A stretch of DNA of 64,000 bases from Planctomycetota bacterium (lineage in GTDB: Bacteria; Planctomycetota; Planctomycetia; Pirellulales; Pirellulaceae): assembly GCA_016872725.1 (NCBI GenBank), contig VGZC01000014.1, positions 1 through 64,000 on the forward strand. The letters run 5' to 3'. Shown here piece by piece: positions 36,563-44,767 of this stretch. The position numbers and the translations under genes are program-made. Within the stretch, counting starts at the first letter, position 1. The number at the start of each line of letters is the position of its first letter. The notes below the pieces were generated by a model. The model ran no database searches, was not told the DNA's origin, and saw only the letters and a list, made by a program, of their open reading frames with translations.

Positions 36563-37870
36563 ATGGAATCGATCGCGATCGAACCGGTGGGTCCGCTCCG
36601 CGCGTCAATCCGACCGCCCGGCTCCAAGAGCCTTACGAACCGCGCGCTCGTTTGCGCGGCGTTCGCCGCGGGCGCATCGGACCTGCGCGGCGCACTCGCA
36701 AGCGAGGATACCCGCGTGATGATCGACTCGCTCCAGCGGCTCGGCATCGCGATCCAACCGTGCGAGCCCGATGGTCTTTGCCGCGTGACCGGCTGCGCCG
36801 GGGAACCGCCGGTCAAGAGCGGCGAGCTGTTCATCGCGAACAGCGGCACGACCATGCGGTTCCTCGCCGCCATGCTCTCCGCGGTCGGCGGCTCGTACCG
36901 GCTCGATGGCGTGCCCCGCATGCGGGAACGGCCCGCCGGCGACTTGATCCGCGCCCTCGAATCGCTCGGCGTTTCCATCCGAGGCGAACTGCGTCCGGAC
37001 TGCCCGCCGCTCCGCATCGAATCGAGCGGATGGACGGGCACCCAAGCGACCGTGCGCGGGGATGTGTCAAGCCAGTTCCTGAGCGGTCTGCTCATGGCGG
37101 CGCCGCTTGCGCGGCGGGATGTTGAGCTCGTTGTCGAAGGTCCCCTCGTATCCCAACCGTATGTGACCATGACGCGGCGCGTGATGGAGGCTTTCGGGGT
37201 CGCCGTTGTGGCCGATGTCGGGGAGGAAAAGCGAACCTATCGGATCGCCGCGCCGACCACCTATCGCGCATGCCCGTCCTATGCGATCGAACCCGATGCC
37301 TCGGCGGCAAGCTACTTCTGGGCCGCCGCCGCCGTCACGGGCGGCCGCGTGCGCGTCGAAGGACTTTTTGACGACTCCATGCAGGGAGATGTCGCGTTTT
37401 GCGATTGCCTCCGACGCATGGGATGCTCCGTGCGATCCGACGAACAGGGAATCGAGGTGCGAGGCGGCCCGTTGCACGGCATCGACGCCGACATGAACTC
37501 GATCAGCGATACGGCGCAGACGCTGGCCGTCGTCGCCCTCTTCGCCGAAGGACCGACCCGCCTACGCGGCATCGCCCATGTCCGCCACAAGGAAACCGAC
37601 CGCATCGCGGACCTCGCCAGGGAACTCCGCAAACTCGGAGCCGATGTGCGGGAACACCATGACGGTTTGACGATCGTTCCCGGCACGCTCCACGGCGCGG
37701 TACTTGATACCTATCGCGACCATCGTATGGCGATGAGCCTCGCCCTGGTCGGCCTGAGACAGCCCGGGATCGTGATCCGAGACCCGGCGTGCGTCGACAA
37801 GACCTATCCGAACTTCTTCCGCGATCTCGAACGGTGCCGGACCGGCCATCGATCGAGTCGGCATCACTGA
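36563..37870 (+). CDS. aroA: 3-phosphoshikimate 1-carboxyvinyltransferase (EPSP synthase)
   Basis: 435 aa. It joins phosphoenolpyruvate to shikimate 3-phosphate in chorismate synthesis. Signature segments: PPGSKSLTNRALVCAAFA near the start, NSGTTMRFLAAML, SSQFLSGLLMAAPLA, HVRHKETDRIADLARELRKLG and DTYRDHRMAMSLAL. I chose MESIAIEP at 36563; an upstream in-frame ATG at 36503 would overlap the propeller gene by 40 nt. It ends convergently with the zinc-ribbon gene, overlapping by 7 nt. Complete and apparently functional. Confidence 0.97.
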   Translation: MESIAIEPVGPLRASIRPPGSKSLTNRALVCAAFAAGASDLRGALASEDTRVMIDSLQRLGIAIQPCEPDGLCRVTGCAGEPPVKSGELFIANSGTTMRFLAAMLSAVGGSYRLDGVPRMRERPAGDLIRALESLGVSIRGELRPDCPPLRIESSGWTGTQATVRGDVSSQFLSGLLMAAPLARRDVELVVEGPLVSQPYVTMTRRVMEAFGVAVVADVGEEKRTYRIAAPTTYRACPSYAIEPDASAASYFWAAAAVTGGRVRVEGLFDDSMQGDVAFCDCLRRMGCSVRSDEQGIEVRGGPLHGIDADMNSISDTAQTLAVVALFAEGPTRLRGIAHVRHKETDRIADLARELRKLGADVREHHDGLTIVPGTLHGAVLDTYRDHRMAMSLALVGLRQPGIVIRDPACVDKTYPNFFRDLERCRTGHRSSRHH

Positions 37871-38115
37871 TGGGGAGCGAGCCCTCGCGAGCTCGTCGCC
37901 AACACGCGGTCCGCTTCCGCCAATAAACGCTCGGCGGCCGCCATCACGCCCGTCTCCTCGGATCGCCACGGGGAGTCCAGTGCCGAGTCGTGTGCCACCA
38001 GCAAGGCATGGCAGTGCTGGCACTCCACCTGTTTGCCAAGGTACTCGACGCGGATCCGCAACTTGCGGCCACAGGTCGGACAGGATTGCAGGAAAAAAGT
38101 GGCTCGACTTGACAT
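37864..38115 (-). CDS. Small zinc-ribbon protein
   Basis: 83 aa. Residues 12-36 hold a Cys4 ribbon: CPTCGRKLRIRVEYLGKQV, then ECQHC. The start MSSRATFFLQSCPTCG is like a known group of planctomycete small proteins that open SCPTCGRxLxVRVEYLGK. The C-terminal half is helical and acidic. Role unknown; such ribbons often serve as adaptors or nucleic-acid contacts. GGAGATG precedes the start. The last 7 nt overlap the 3' end of aroA on the other strand. Confidence 0.75.
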   Translation of the reverse strand: MSSRATFFLQSCPTCGRKLRIRVEYLGKQVECQHCHALLVAHDSALDSPWRSEETGVMAAAERLLAEADRVLATSSRGLAPHQ

Positions 38116-38168
38116 AACGGCATCTCCATCACCGTTGGCCACGCTCGAAGGGATTTCCAATGGCTGTA

Positions 38169-38197
38169 ATCGTAAAAAACCACGTTCGTCCGTGCAA
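38169..38197 (-). promoter_or_regulatory. Candidate promoter for the zinc-ribbon gene
   Basis: On the minus strand TTGCAC (38197-38192), 17 nt, TACGAT (38174-38169), with a T-run in the spacer. Transcription would start about 45 nt before the ATG at 38115. Confidence 0.4.
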
Positions 38198-38272
38198 CCG
38201 GATTTGTGGCCGGGAAGGTCGTTTCCAGGGCCAAAATCCCACCCGAGGGACCGTCTGGAACGGATGGGCAAA

Positions 38273-41200
38273 CTAGGAAAGCCGCGATGCCATGTCCTCG
38301 ATGCGATTCACGACCACGTGAATGACGTCGCCTTTCCGTTCAAGCTTTCCATGAACGATCCATGCGGGGCTCTGTCGGGATATCCGATCATGGCGTTCCC
38401 AGACCGCCTGTCGGATCACGAGATTGGCGATCCCCGTCTCGTCTTCGAGTGTCACGAAGGTGATTCCTTTCGCCGTGCCGGGGCGCTGTCGGAGGAGAAC
38501 GAGGCCAGCGATGGACACGGGGGATTCGTGTTCGACCGCGGCAAGATCCGAAGCCCGCATCGCGTCGAGCCGTTCGAGGGCTTCGCGATAGAAGGCGATG
38601 GGGTGCGATTTGAGGGACAGGTTGGTGGAACGGTAATCGGCGAGCACTTCATCGAGGGCGGGCATCGGCGGCAAGGGCGTCGGACCTTCCTCGTCGTCCA
38701 GTCGAGCGAACAAGGGACGCGCATCGGGCGATTCGCGCCGCGCCATCGCCTGCCAGAGCGCTTCGCGGCGCGTATGTCCGAAGCTCGCACAGGCATCGGC
38801 CTTGGCGAGCCGTTCGAGCAACGCTGGTCCCAAACCCGACCGTCGCTGCAGATCGTCCAGCGAGCGGAAAGGGCCGGCGTCGCGTCGAGCCTCGACAAGG
38901 GCCAGCGCGGCCGCGCGGGGGAGGCCGACGATGAGCCGCAAGCCGAGCCGCAGAGCCGGTTCGAATCCGCGCACGTCGCCGGACTCGGTTTCCAGCCCGC
39001 AATCCCAGTCGCTCGCGTTCACATCGATCGGCAGAACGCGGCCGCCATGGCTTCGCAGGTCGCGCACCAATTGGGACGGCGCATAGAATCCCATCGGCTG
39101 GCTGTTGATCAGAGCGCACACGAAGACGACGGGATACCGGCGCTTGAGCCACGCGGAAACGTAGACCAGGAGCGCGAAACTGGCGGCGTGGGATTCGGGA
39201 AAACCGTATTCCCCGAACCCCCGGATCTGTTCGAAGACACGCTCCGCGAACTCGGCGGTCAGCCCTCGAACGGCCATTCCGTCGATCAGCTTGCGGCGGA
39301 ACCGATCGATCACCCCCGGTCGTCTCCACGCTCCCATCGCGCGGCGCAATTGATCGGCCTGGCCCGGCGTGAATCCCGCGGCGACCACGGCAAGCCGCAT
39401 CGCCTGTTCCTGAAACAGGGGGACTCCCAGCGTCTTCTCCAAAACCTGCCGGATCGCATCGTTCGGATACGACACCGGCTCCTCGCCCGCGCGGCGCCGC
39501 AGATACGGATGGACCATTTGGCCTTGAATGGGGCCCGGCCGGACGATGGCGACCTCGATCACCAGATCGTAGAAGGAACGCGGTTTCAGCCGAGGCAACA
39601 TGCTCATCTGGGCTCGGCTTTCGATTTGAAAAACGCCCATCGTGTCGGCTCGACAGATCATGTCGTATACCTCCGGATCCTCGGCCGGGATATTGGCCAG
39701 TGTCCATCGGGGGCCCGGAACGCCCTCGGCGATCCGATCGAAGCAGCCATGGATGGCGGTAAGCATGCCGAGCGAAAGGCAATCGACCTTGAGGATACCG
39801 AGCGTATCGAGATCGTCCTTGTCCCATTCGATGACCGTTCGGCCGGGCATCGCCGCGTTTTCGATCGGCGCCAGTTCGCACAGCGGACCGCGCGTCATCA
39901 CCATGCCGCCGACATGTTGCGACAGGTGCCTCGGGAATCCGAGGATTTCATCGACCAAATGGAGGAACCGGCGGCCCGTATGGGAATCGGGATCGAGACC
40001 GGCCTGCATGCAGCGTTCGGCGAGCTTGGTTTGACTGGTTTCGTGATGGAAGCCCTCGACGTTCTTCGCGATCGCATCAACGCGGTCGGGCGACAAGCCA
40101 AGCGCCTTGCCGACGTCGCGGATGGCCGATCGCGGCCGGTAGGTGATCACGACGCCGGTCATGCCGGCGCGGTCGCGTCCATATTTTTCATAGATGTACT
40201 GAAGCACTTCCTCGCGCCGCTCGTGTTCAAAATCCACATCGATATCGGGCGCCTCGTCCCGCTCCCGGCTCACGAACCGCTCGAACAGCAGATCGGCCTT
40301 CGCCGGATCGACCGAGGTGATCCCGAGACAATAACAGACGGCGGAATTCGCGGCCGAACCGCGCCCCTGGCACAGGATGTCTCGCCCGCGGGCGAACCGG
40401 ACGAGATCCCACACCGTCAGGAAATAGGCTTCGTAACGCAGTTCGCCGATGAGCGCCATTTCGTGGCGGATCCGTTCGGCGACCGAATCGGGGATCCCTT
40501 CGGGATAGCGCGACCGGGCTCCCCGCCAAGCCAGTTCGTCGAGATATTCGAGCGGCGAGCGTCCCTCGGGCGCCAATTCCTCCGGATATTCGTAGCGAAG
40601 TTCGTCGAGCGAAAACGGGCATCGTTCGGCGAGTTCCCGAGTGCGCCGCAGCGCGTCGGCATACGGTCCGGAACCGAAACGGGTCTGGAGTTCGTCGAGC
40701 GGGAGGAGAAAACGCCGCGCGTTGATCCATCGGTCGGGTATCGCGTCACCGACGGTCAGGCCGAGCCGGATGGCGGTAAGCGTTTCCTGCAGGGGCCATC
40801 GACTGGGCGCGTGATAGAGGACGCCACCCGCGATCATCAGCGGCAGACCGTACCGATCGGCCAGCGCGCCGCACCGCGCCAGGTACCGTGCGTCGTCCGG
40901 CCCCCAATGCGACTCGGCCAACAACGAACACCGATCGCCTCCTCCCAAAACGTCCGCATAGACGGCCAACGCGTCGCTCCGCCACCGCGCCGGAGCCTCA
41001 CCCGTCATGGCGAGCGAAACGGGGACTCCGGCCAACAGACCATCGGCATGCTCGGCGAATTGTTCGAGCGAGAGCGAGAACCGCCCCTTGGGCGCTTGAC
41101 GGCGGCCCACGGTGATCATGCGGGCCAATCGCCCGTACGCCGCGCGCGTGGGCGCCCACACGACGATCGGCGGCCCGTCGTCCGGTGTGATCTCGGCGCC

Positions 41201-41419
41201 GATGATCAATCGGAGTCCCGCGTCCTTGGCGGCCTGGTGCGCCCGCACGGCGCCGGCCAGCGTGTTGCGGTCGGTCACCGCGAGGGCCGCGTAATCGAGG
41301 GCCTTCGCGCGGAGGACCAGTTCCTCGGGATGCGACGCGCCCTCCAGGAACGTGAAATTGCTCAGGCAATGGAGCTCGGCGTACGCGATCCGCCCCGCGC
41401 TCCGCGTGGCATCGGTCAT
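38273..41419 (-). CDS. dnaE2: Error-prone DNA polymerase III alpha subunit DnaE2 (ImuC)
   Basis: 1048 aa. PHP domain at the N-terminus (YAELHCLSNFTFLEGASHPEE). The polymerase core has PDIDVDFEHERREEV with two catalytic aspartates and VCYCLGITSVDPAKADLLFERF. A helix-hairpin-helix region and a C-terminal OB fold (VSIAGLVLLRQRPGTAKG, FVTLEDETGIANLVI) complete the DnaE2 layout. It is the translesion polymerase of the ImuA-ImuB-DnaE2 mutasome, working with the beta clamp after DNA damage. Its ATG overlaps the imuB stop by four bases (ATGA), so it is the third gene of that operon. Confidence 0.97.
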   Translation of the reverse strand: MTDATRSAGRIAYAELHCLSNFTFLEGASHPEELVLRAKALDYAALAVTDRNTLAGAVRAHQAAKDAGLRLIIGAEITPDDGPPIVVWAPTRAAYGRLARMITVGRRQAPKGRFSLSLEQFAEHADGLLAGVPVSLAMTGEAPARWRSDALAVYADVLGGGDRCSLLAESHWGPDDARYLARCGALADRYGLPLMIAGGVLYHAPSRWPLQETLTAIRLGLTVGDAIPDRWINARRFLLPLDELQTRFGSGPYADALRRTRELAERCPFSLDELRYEYPEELAPEGRSPLEYLDELAWRGARSRYPEGIPDSVAERIRHEMALIGELRYEAYFLTVWDLVRFARGRDILCQGRGSAANSAVCYCLGITSVDPAKADLLFERFVSRERDEAPDIDVDFEHERREEVLQYIYEKYGRDRAGMTGVVITYRPRSAIRDVGKALGLSPDRVDAIAKNVEGFHHETSQTKLAERCMQAGLDPDSHTGRRFLHLVDEILGFPRHLSQHVGGMVMTRGPLCELAPIENAAMPGRTVIEWDKDDLDTLGILKVDCLSLGMLTAIHGCFDRIAEGVPGPRWTLANIPAEDPEVYDMICRADTMGVFQIESRAQMSMLPRLKPRSFYDLVIEVAIVRPGPIQGQMVHPYLRRRAGEEPVSYPNDAIRQVLEKTLGVPLFQEQAMRLAVVAAGFTPGQADQLRRAMGAWRRPGVIDRFRRKLIDGMAVRGLTAEFAERVFEQIRGFGEYGFPESHAASFALLVYVSAWLKRRYPVVFVCALINSQPMGFYAPSQLVRDLRSHGGRVLPIDVNASDWDCGLETESGDVRGFEPALRLGLRLIVGLPRAAALALVEARRDAGPFRSLDDLQRRSGLGPALLERLAKADACASFGHTRREALWQAMARRESPDARPLFARLDDEEGPTPLPPMPALDEVLADYRSTNLSLKSHPIAFYREALERLDAMRASDLAAVEHESPVSIAGLVLLRQRPGTAKGITFVTLEDETGIANLVIRQAVWERHDRISRQSPAWIVHGKLERKGDVIHVVVNRIEDMASRLS

Positions 41420-43170
41420 TCAAACGCTCCGTGCAGGAACCAGTGTTCGTGCGGGAGACGCCGGAAGATCCAGAACCGATGGCCCGTCCCGGTTTCCACG
41501 CGATAATAGTCGCGCCGCACCGAGACGCCCCGCCACCATCCCGTTTCGATCCGCTCCGGCCCCCACCAGCGCACGATCTCAAACGGCCGCGTTCCCGCCG
41601 CGCAGCGCCGCGGCGGCCCCTCGACGGACTTGGCAAGGACTTCGAGCGGCTTGGGAGGCGTATGGAGCACCAGCGGACGCTGCAAAGGTCCGCGGCAATG
41701 GGCGGCCAAGCCCGATTCGCGGCGACGCGTCCCGCCTCGCGAGTCGCCGCTCGCGGCCGAAGCCGAAGCCGAAGCCGCAACCAAAACCGTTTCGTAGGCG
41801 AGCTCGGGCTGCGCGTCGCGCACCGGTTGCGGCCACCATACGGCATCGCGCCCCAAACGGCCGCTCAACCGATCCATCAACTCGGCCATCTCCCGATCCC
41901 GATCGGGGTCGTCCCCAAAACCCTCGCTGAACCCGCCCGCTCCGCGCGGCAGGCTCGCCTGCCGCTGTCCCATTTTCGCCGTGCGCGTGATCTCGATACC
42001 CACGCGATGCACGGCGCCCGGAAGGACCGCCTGTTCGAACTGCATCCGCACCAATTCCATCCAATGCTCGATACGCCCCGTCGGTTCGAACAGGCCGATC
42101 CGCAGCCATAACGGTTCGCGTTCCGCGCACTCGAAACGGCAGATGATTTCGAGCGCTCCCAGGCCGGCGGATTCGAGGGTCGGCGCGATGCGTTCGAGCA
42201 AGCGGCGGACCCAGCCTTCGATGATCGGCCGCGAAGCCGTCGGATATTCCAGACATTGCTCACCCGTCGGACGCGATTTGCGCTGATGGGCAATCAGGAG
42301 CTCATCGCGATCGCCGAGCAACTGGTCGAGCCGCAAACCGGGCAAGCCGCCAAAACGAACGGCCAGCGCGTCGCGCGGCACGGCGGCGAGCTGTTCGATC
42401 CAAAGCAGGCCCAACGCCTTCAACGACTCCTCGATCGCGGGCGTGAGCCGCAGCGCGGAGACGGGCATCCGCCGCACACGGTCCCAAAGCTCCCGCTCTC
42501 CAAGTTCCGATCCGGAATATTTGTATTTCGATCCGGAACACTCCGGTGCGTCATCGCCGTAGCGCGCGAGGGCCCAGGCGGCGCCAAGGGTCGGGGCGAT
42601 ACCCCAGCGCGCCTGATAGGACTCCGCCCCCAGCACGCGTTCCACTTCGCGCAACAAGGCCGAATCGCCTCCCATCCATCGACTCACGCCTCCGATCTCG
42701 CACAATAAACCGTCGGTCAACGTGAACTCCGTGAATTCGATCGGCCCCGATCCATCGCGGGCCCGGGCGGCGACCGTCGCGCAGCCGATCTGAGGACTGA
42801 ATGCCTCGCATCGTTCGGCCATCCGGAGCAATTCGAGCCGGTCCGACTCGGGATCGGCCGGATCATAACGGCACGCGAACCGATCGCCGCGCGGGTTCTT
42901 GGAACGCGGCTTCGAACCCGACCCGCCGGACGACCCGGCCGACGCGCCGCGGCGCAGCAAGGCGTCGGCCTCGGTGATCGCCATGCCGGCCCGCACTCCC
43001 AGACGGCTCACCTCGGGCGAACAGGCGACGACACGCCGTATCCGCCGCCGATCGGCGGCGTGCAGGATCACGGGCCGCTCATCTTGCGATCGCCCGATCC
43101 GAGTCGTCTCCGCCGCGCGAAGGCGCTGGATCGGCCAGAGCGGGAACCATAGACAAAGGAAGCGTCGCAT
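41416..43170 (-). CDS. imuB: ImuB, catalytically inactive Y-family polymerase-like mutasome adaptor
   Basis: 584 aa. It opens MRRFLCLWFPLWPIQRLRA, the ImuB form of the Y-family N-terminus; the metal-binding aspartate of active enzymes is absent, and the second acidic motif is replaced by LTDGLLCEIGGVSRWMGG. The little-finger region and C-terminal tail (RPFEIVRWWGPERIETGWWRG, YYRVETGTGHRFWIFR) match the family. ImuB bridges DnaE2, ImuA and the beta clamp. Two low-complexity inserts are notable: SGSKYKYSGSEL and ASASASAASG. The start lies inside imuA, a 92-nt overlap. Confidence 0.93.
   Translation of the reverse strand: MRRFLCLWFPLWPIQRLRAAETTRIGRSQDERPVILHAADRRRIRRVVACSPEVSRLGVRAGMAITEADALLRRGASAGSSGGSGSKPRSKNPRGDRFACRYDPADPESDRLELLRMAERCEAFSPQIGCATVAARARDGSGPIEFTEFTLTDGLLCEIGGVSRWMGGDSALLREVERVLGAESYQARWGIAPTLGAAWALARYGDDAPECSGSKYKYSGSELGERELWDRVRRMPVSALRLTPAIEESLKALGLLWIEQLAAVPRDALAVRFGGLPGLRLDQLLGDRDELLIAHQRKSRPTGEQCLEYPTASRPIIEGWVRRLLERIAPTLESAGLGALEIICRFECAEREPLWLRIGLFEPTGRIEHWMELVRMQFEQAVLPGAVHRVGIEITRTAKMGQRQASLPRGAGGFSEGFGDDPDRDREMAELMDRLSGRLGRDAVWWPQPVRDAQPELAYETVLVAASASASAASGDSRGGTRRRESGLAAHCRGPLQRPLVLHTPPKPLEVLAKSVEGPPRRCAAGTRPFEIVRWWGPERIETGWWRGVSVRRDYYRVETGTGHRFWIFRRLPHEHWFLHGAFE
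42508..42538. repeat. 10-bp direct repeats flanking an AT-rich 11-nt core inside imuB
   Basis: CGATCCGGAA occurs at 42508-42517 and 42529-42538, 21 nt apart, around an AT-only-looking core in an otherwise very GC-rich gene. The period is in frame and codes SGSKYKYSGS. Confidence 0.6.
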
Positions 43171-44044
43171 GTCGGTTCACCTCGCGCAGATCCCCGGTGA
43201 CCTCGTCCAACTCCAACACGACCTTGCCGCCGGCCCTGCCATGCCGGCACCGCGCCAACTGGACCTCGAACCGCCGCACGGGTGACAGGATCATGGCACT
43301 TTGGTCCGAGGCGATCGGAACGATGCGAAGCCGCACGTCGGCCCACGACGGCTCGTCGCGGCGCGCGGCGCGCGGCGAACCGCCGGATGCGCCGTCGACG
43401 GAGGGCGGGTCCCGGTTGGAACACCGGACCAGGAAACCGGGCGTTCCGCTCGATTCCGCCGCCAACTGCAGCCTTCGGAACGATCGGCTGTCGAGCCGGT
43501 CGATCGAAATCCAGGCGGCCGAGACGGCCGAGCACCGCAGGATCTGATCGGCCGCCCATAGCGCGTCGCGGGCATCGGCCGGCCGTACGACCAGCAGGCC
43601 CCGCGGCTCGATCCCCCAACCGAACGCGGCGGGCGGATAGAAGGAACGACACCCGTCCACGATGACGATGGGGCGTCCCGATCGGCCGGCTTCCCGAGCC
43701 GCCACGAGCGCGAGGGTCGCCGCTCCGCCACCCGTTTCCCCCCAGAATTCGGCCAGGGCTCCGCGAACAAATCCGCCCAGCGGCAACAGGCGGTCAAGCG
43801 CCTCGCAACCGCTGCCGATCACCGACCAACCTTCTTGCTCGACTCCGCCCCGCGCGACTCCGCATCCGACCCCGCCGCTCGAATCTTCGGCCTCGTACTT
43901 TTCCGGTTGTCTTCCGTTCCCATCCTCCACGCGACCGGACGAGCCTAAGCGGTCAAGCCGATTCGCACGGGCCTCGGCGCGGCGTTCCCCATCCCATCGC
44001 CGCAGTTGGGCGCGCAAACGGTCGACCTGTTCCCGAATGTCCAT
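43079..44044 (-). CDS. imuA: ImuA-like RecA-fold mutasome protein
   Basis: 321 aa from MDIREQVDRLRAQLRRWDGE at 44044. After a polar linker the RecA/SulA-like fold starts at GCEALDRLLPLGGFVRGALAEFWGE, then AATLALVAAREAGRSGRPIVIVD and the beta strands LLVVRP and AAWISIDRL. The Walker A is not canonical, as is usual for ImuA. It is the first gene of imuA-imuB-dnaE2, and works with them in induced mutagenesis. The C-terminal ~30 residues overlap the imuB start in another frame. The family is moderately diverse; the operon makes the call safe. Confidence 0.88.
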   Translation of the reverse strand: MDIREQVDRLRAQLRRWDGERRAEARANRLDRLGSSGRVEDGNGRQPEKYEAEDSSGGVGCGVARGGVEQEGWSVIGSGCEALDRLLPLGGFVRGALAEFWGETGGGAATLALVAAREAGRSGRPIVIVDGCRSFYPPAAFGWGIEPRGLLVVRPADARDALWAADQILRCSAVSAAWISIDRLDSRSFRRLQLAAESSGTPGFLVRCSNRDPPSVDGASGGSPRAARRDEPSWADVRLRIVPIASDQSAMILSPVRRFEVQLARCRHGRAGGKVVLELDEVTGDLREVNRHATLPLSMVPALADPAPSRGGDDSDRAIAR

Positions 44045-44065
44045 GTTCCGTTCGCTCGTTGGTTC
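44045..44065. promoter_or_regulatory. GTTC direct repeats just upstream of imuA; weak candidate LexA-type operator
   Basis: GTTC occurs at 44045-44048, 44050-44053 and 44062-44065 (GAAC on the imuA strand). The last two are separated by 8 nt, one more than the GTTC-N7-GTTC box known from alphaproteobacterial LexA. It touches the start codon region. Suggestive only. Confidence 0.25.
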
Positions 44066-44195
44066 GCTGGGGGGCCCCGTTTGTCGGTCCGTCGCCTGCG
44101 ATAACCCGGCGGCGGCCAACGACCTTTGATTTCAATACACGCCCGACCCGCCGCTCGGGTTCACCGCGCTGTTCGGCGATTGGAACTCGATTCGT

Positions 44196-44296
44196 CCTGC
44201 TCGTGCTCGTGCTCGTGCTCGTGCTCCTGCTCGTACTCGTACTCCTGCTCGTGCTCCTGCTCGTGCTCCTGCTCGTGCTCCTGCTCGTGCTCGTGT
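44196..44296. repeat. Hexamer array (GTGCTC/CTGCTC/GTACTC)n, left arm
   Basis: About 17 units of 6 nt on the + strand, mostly GTGCTC with CTGCTC and GTACTC variants. It replaces the end of the S23p gene. Its sequence is the reverse complement type of the block at 44606-44630. Confidence 0.9.
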
Positions 44297-44605
44297 CCCG
44301 GTTGGCTGCCGGCTCGATTCCGTCCGACACCGTCAATACGTCCTGAATCTCCGCGCACTCCGGTGCCGAACCACGAGCAGTTTCGAACGAACGACAGCGA
44401 TCCTTCAGGATCGTTTTGCCATTTCCCTCCGCGATGTTCAACGCGATCGATTGCCCCGCACGAAGCCGCGGATCTCGGGCACGTCGATACATTCCGGGCA
44501 GTTCTTTCGCTAGGCGAAACGATTCCGCCGCGTATGCGATCGAGAGCCGATAGACATTCAGCTTGTCGTGATCAAAACAGGTTTTATCATCGCCCCCTCG
44601 CCATT

Positions 44606-44630
44606 CGAGCACGAGCACGGGCACGGGCAC
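44606..44630. repeat. Inverted hexamer block (GAGCAC)2(GGGCAC)2, right arm
   Basis: Four 6-nt units on the + strand: GAGCAC twice, then GGGCAC twice. In RNA they can pair with GUGCUC units of the left arm, the GGGCAC units by one G-U pair each. It lies at the 5' side of the S23p reading frame. Confidence 0.85.
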
Positions 44631-44681
44631 TGTACATTTGTATCGTATCGGCGTCAAGCGGCCCGCGTCATGAGATTTCTC

Positions 44682-44710
44682 TTTTCCGAACGGAGCGGTG
44701 GGGCTATAAC
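44682..44710 (+). promoter_or_regulatory. Candidate promoter for hldE
   Basis: TATAAC (44705-44710) matches the -10 consensus at 5 of 6 positions; 17 nt upstream the -35 place reads TTTTCC (3 of 6). The leader to the ATG at 44768 would be about 50 nt. Confidence 0.4.
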
Positions 44711-44767
44711 AAGGGCCGCGCGAGGCCGAAAAAGGTCTTGCGTTCCTGACGCGACAAGGAAGTTGCC

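Larger units (their letters stand above)
44196..44657 (-). pseudogene. Truncated four-helix-bundle (S23 / 23S rRNA intervening-sequence type) protein gene bounded by hexamer repeats
   Basis: From residue ~25 the frame matches S23p/four-helix-bundle proteins: FDHDKLNVYRLSIAYAAESF, RAGQSIALNIAEGNG, RSFETARGSAPECAEIQDVL. Intact members are about 120 aa with a fourth helix. Here helix 4 is missing: after GIEPAANRD the frame enters a Thr/Ser/Arg repeat coded by the hexamer array and then meaningless sequence running into imuA. The N-terminal extension (VPVPVLVLE) is coded by a second, inverted hexamer block, and no clear start codon or ribosome site is seen. I read it as a degraded copy of a gene embedded in a repeat-bounded unit. 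Domain call is good; expression is doubtful. Confidence 0.7.

Noticed and set aside
38033-41506. 1157-codon open frame on the + strand opposite dnaE2
   Set aside because: It is antisense to a complete, motif-rich polymerase gene; its amino acid sequence has no recognisable domain. Long antisense frames are common in very GC-rich DNA.
41760-41785. GAAGCC hexamer run in imuB as part of the S23p-flanking repeat family
   Set aside because: The unit differs from GTGCTC, is in frame (Ala-Ser repeats), and is short; simple coding slippage explains it.
44161-44358. Short frame giving a His/Glu/Gln tail (HEHEQE repeats) across the hexamer array
   Set aside because: It is only one of the readings of a 6-nt repeat; there is no domain outside the repeat and no ribosome site.
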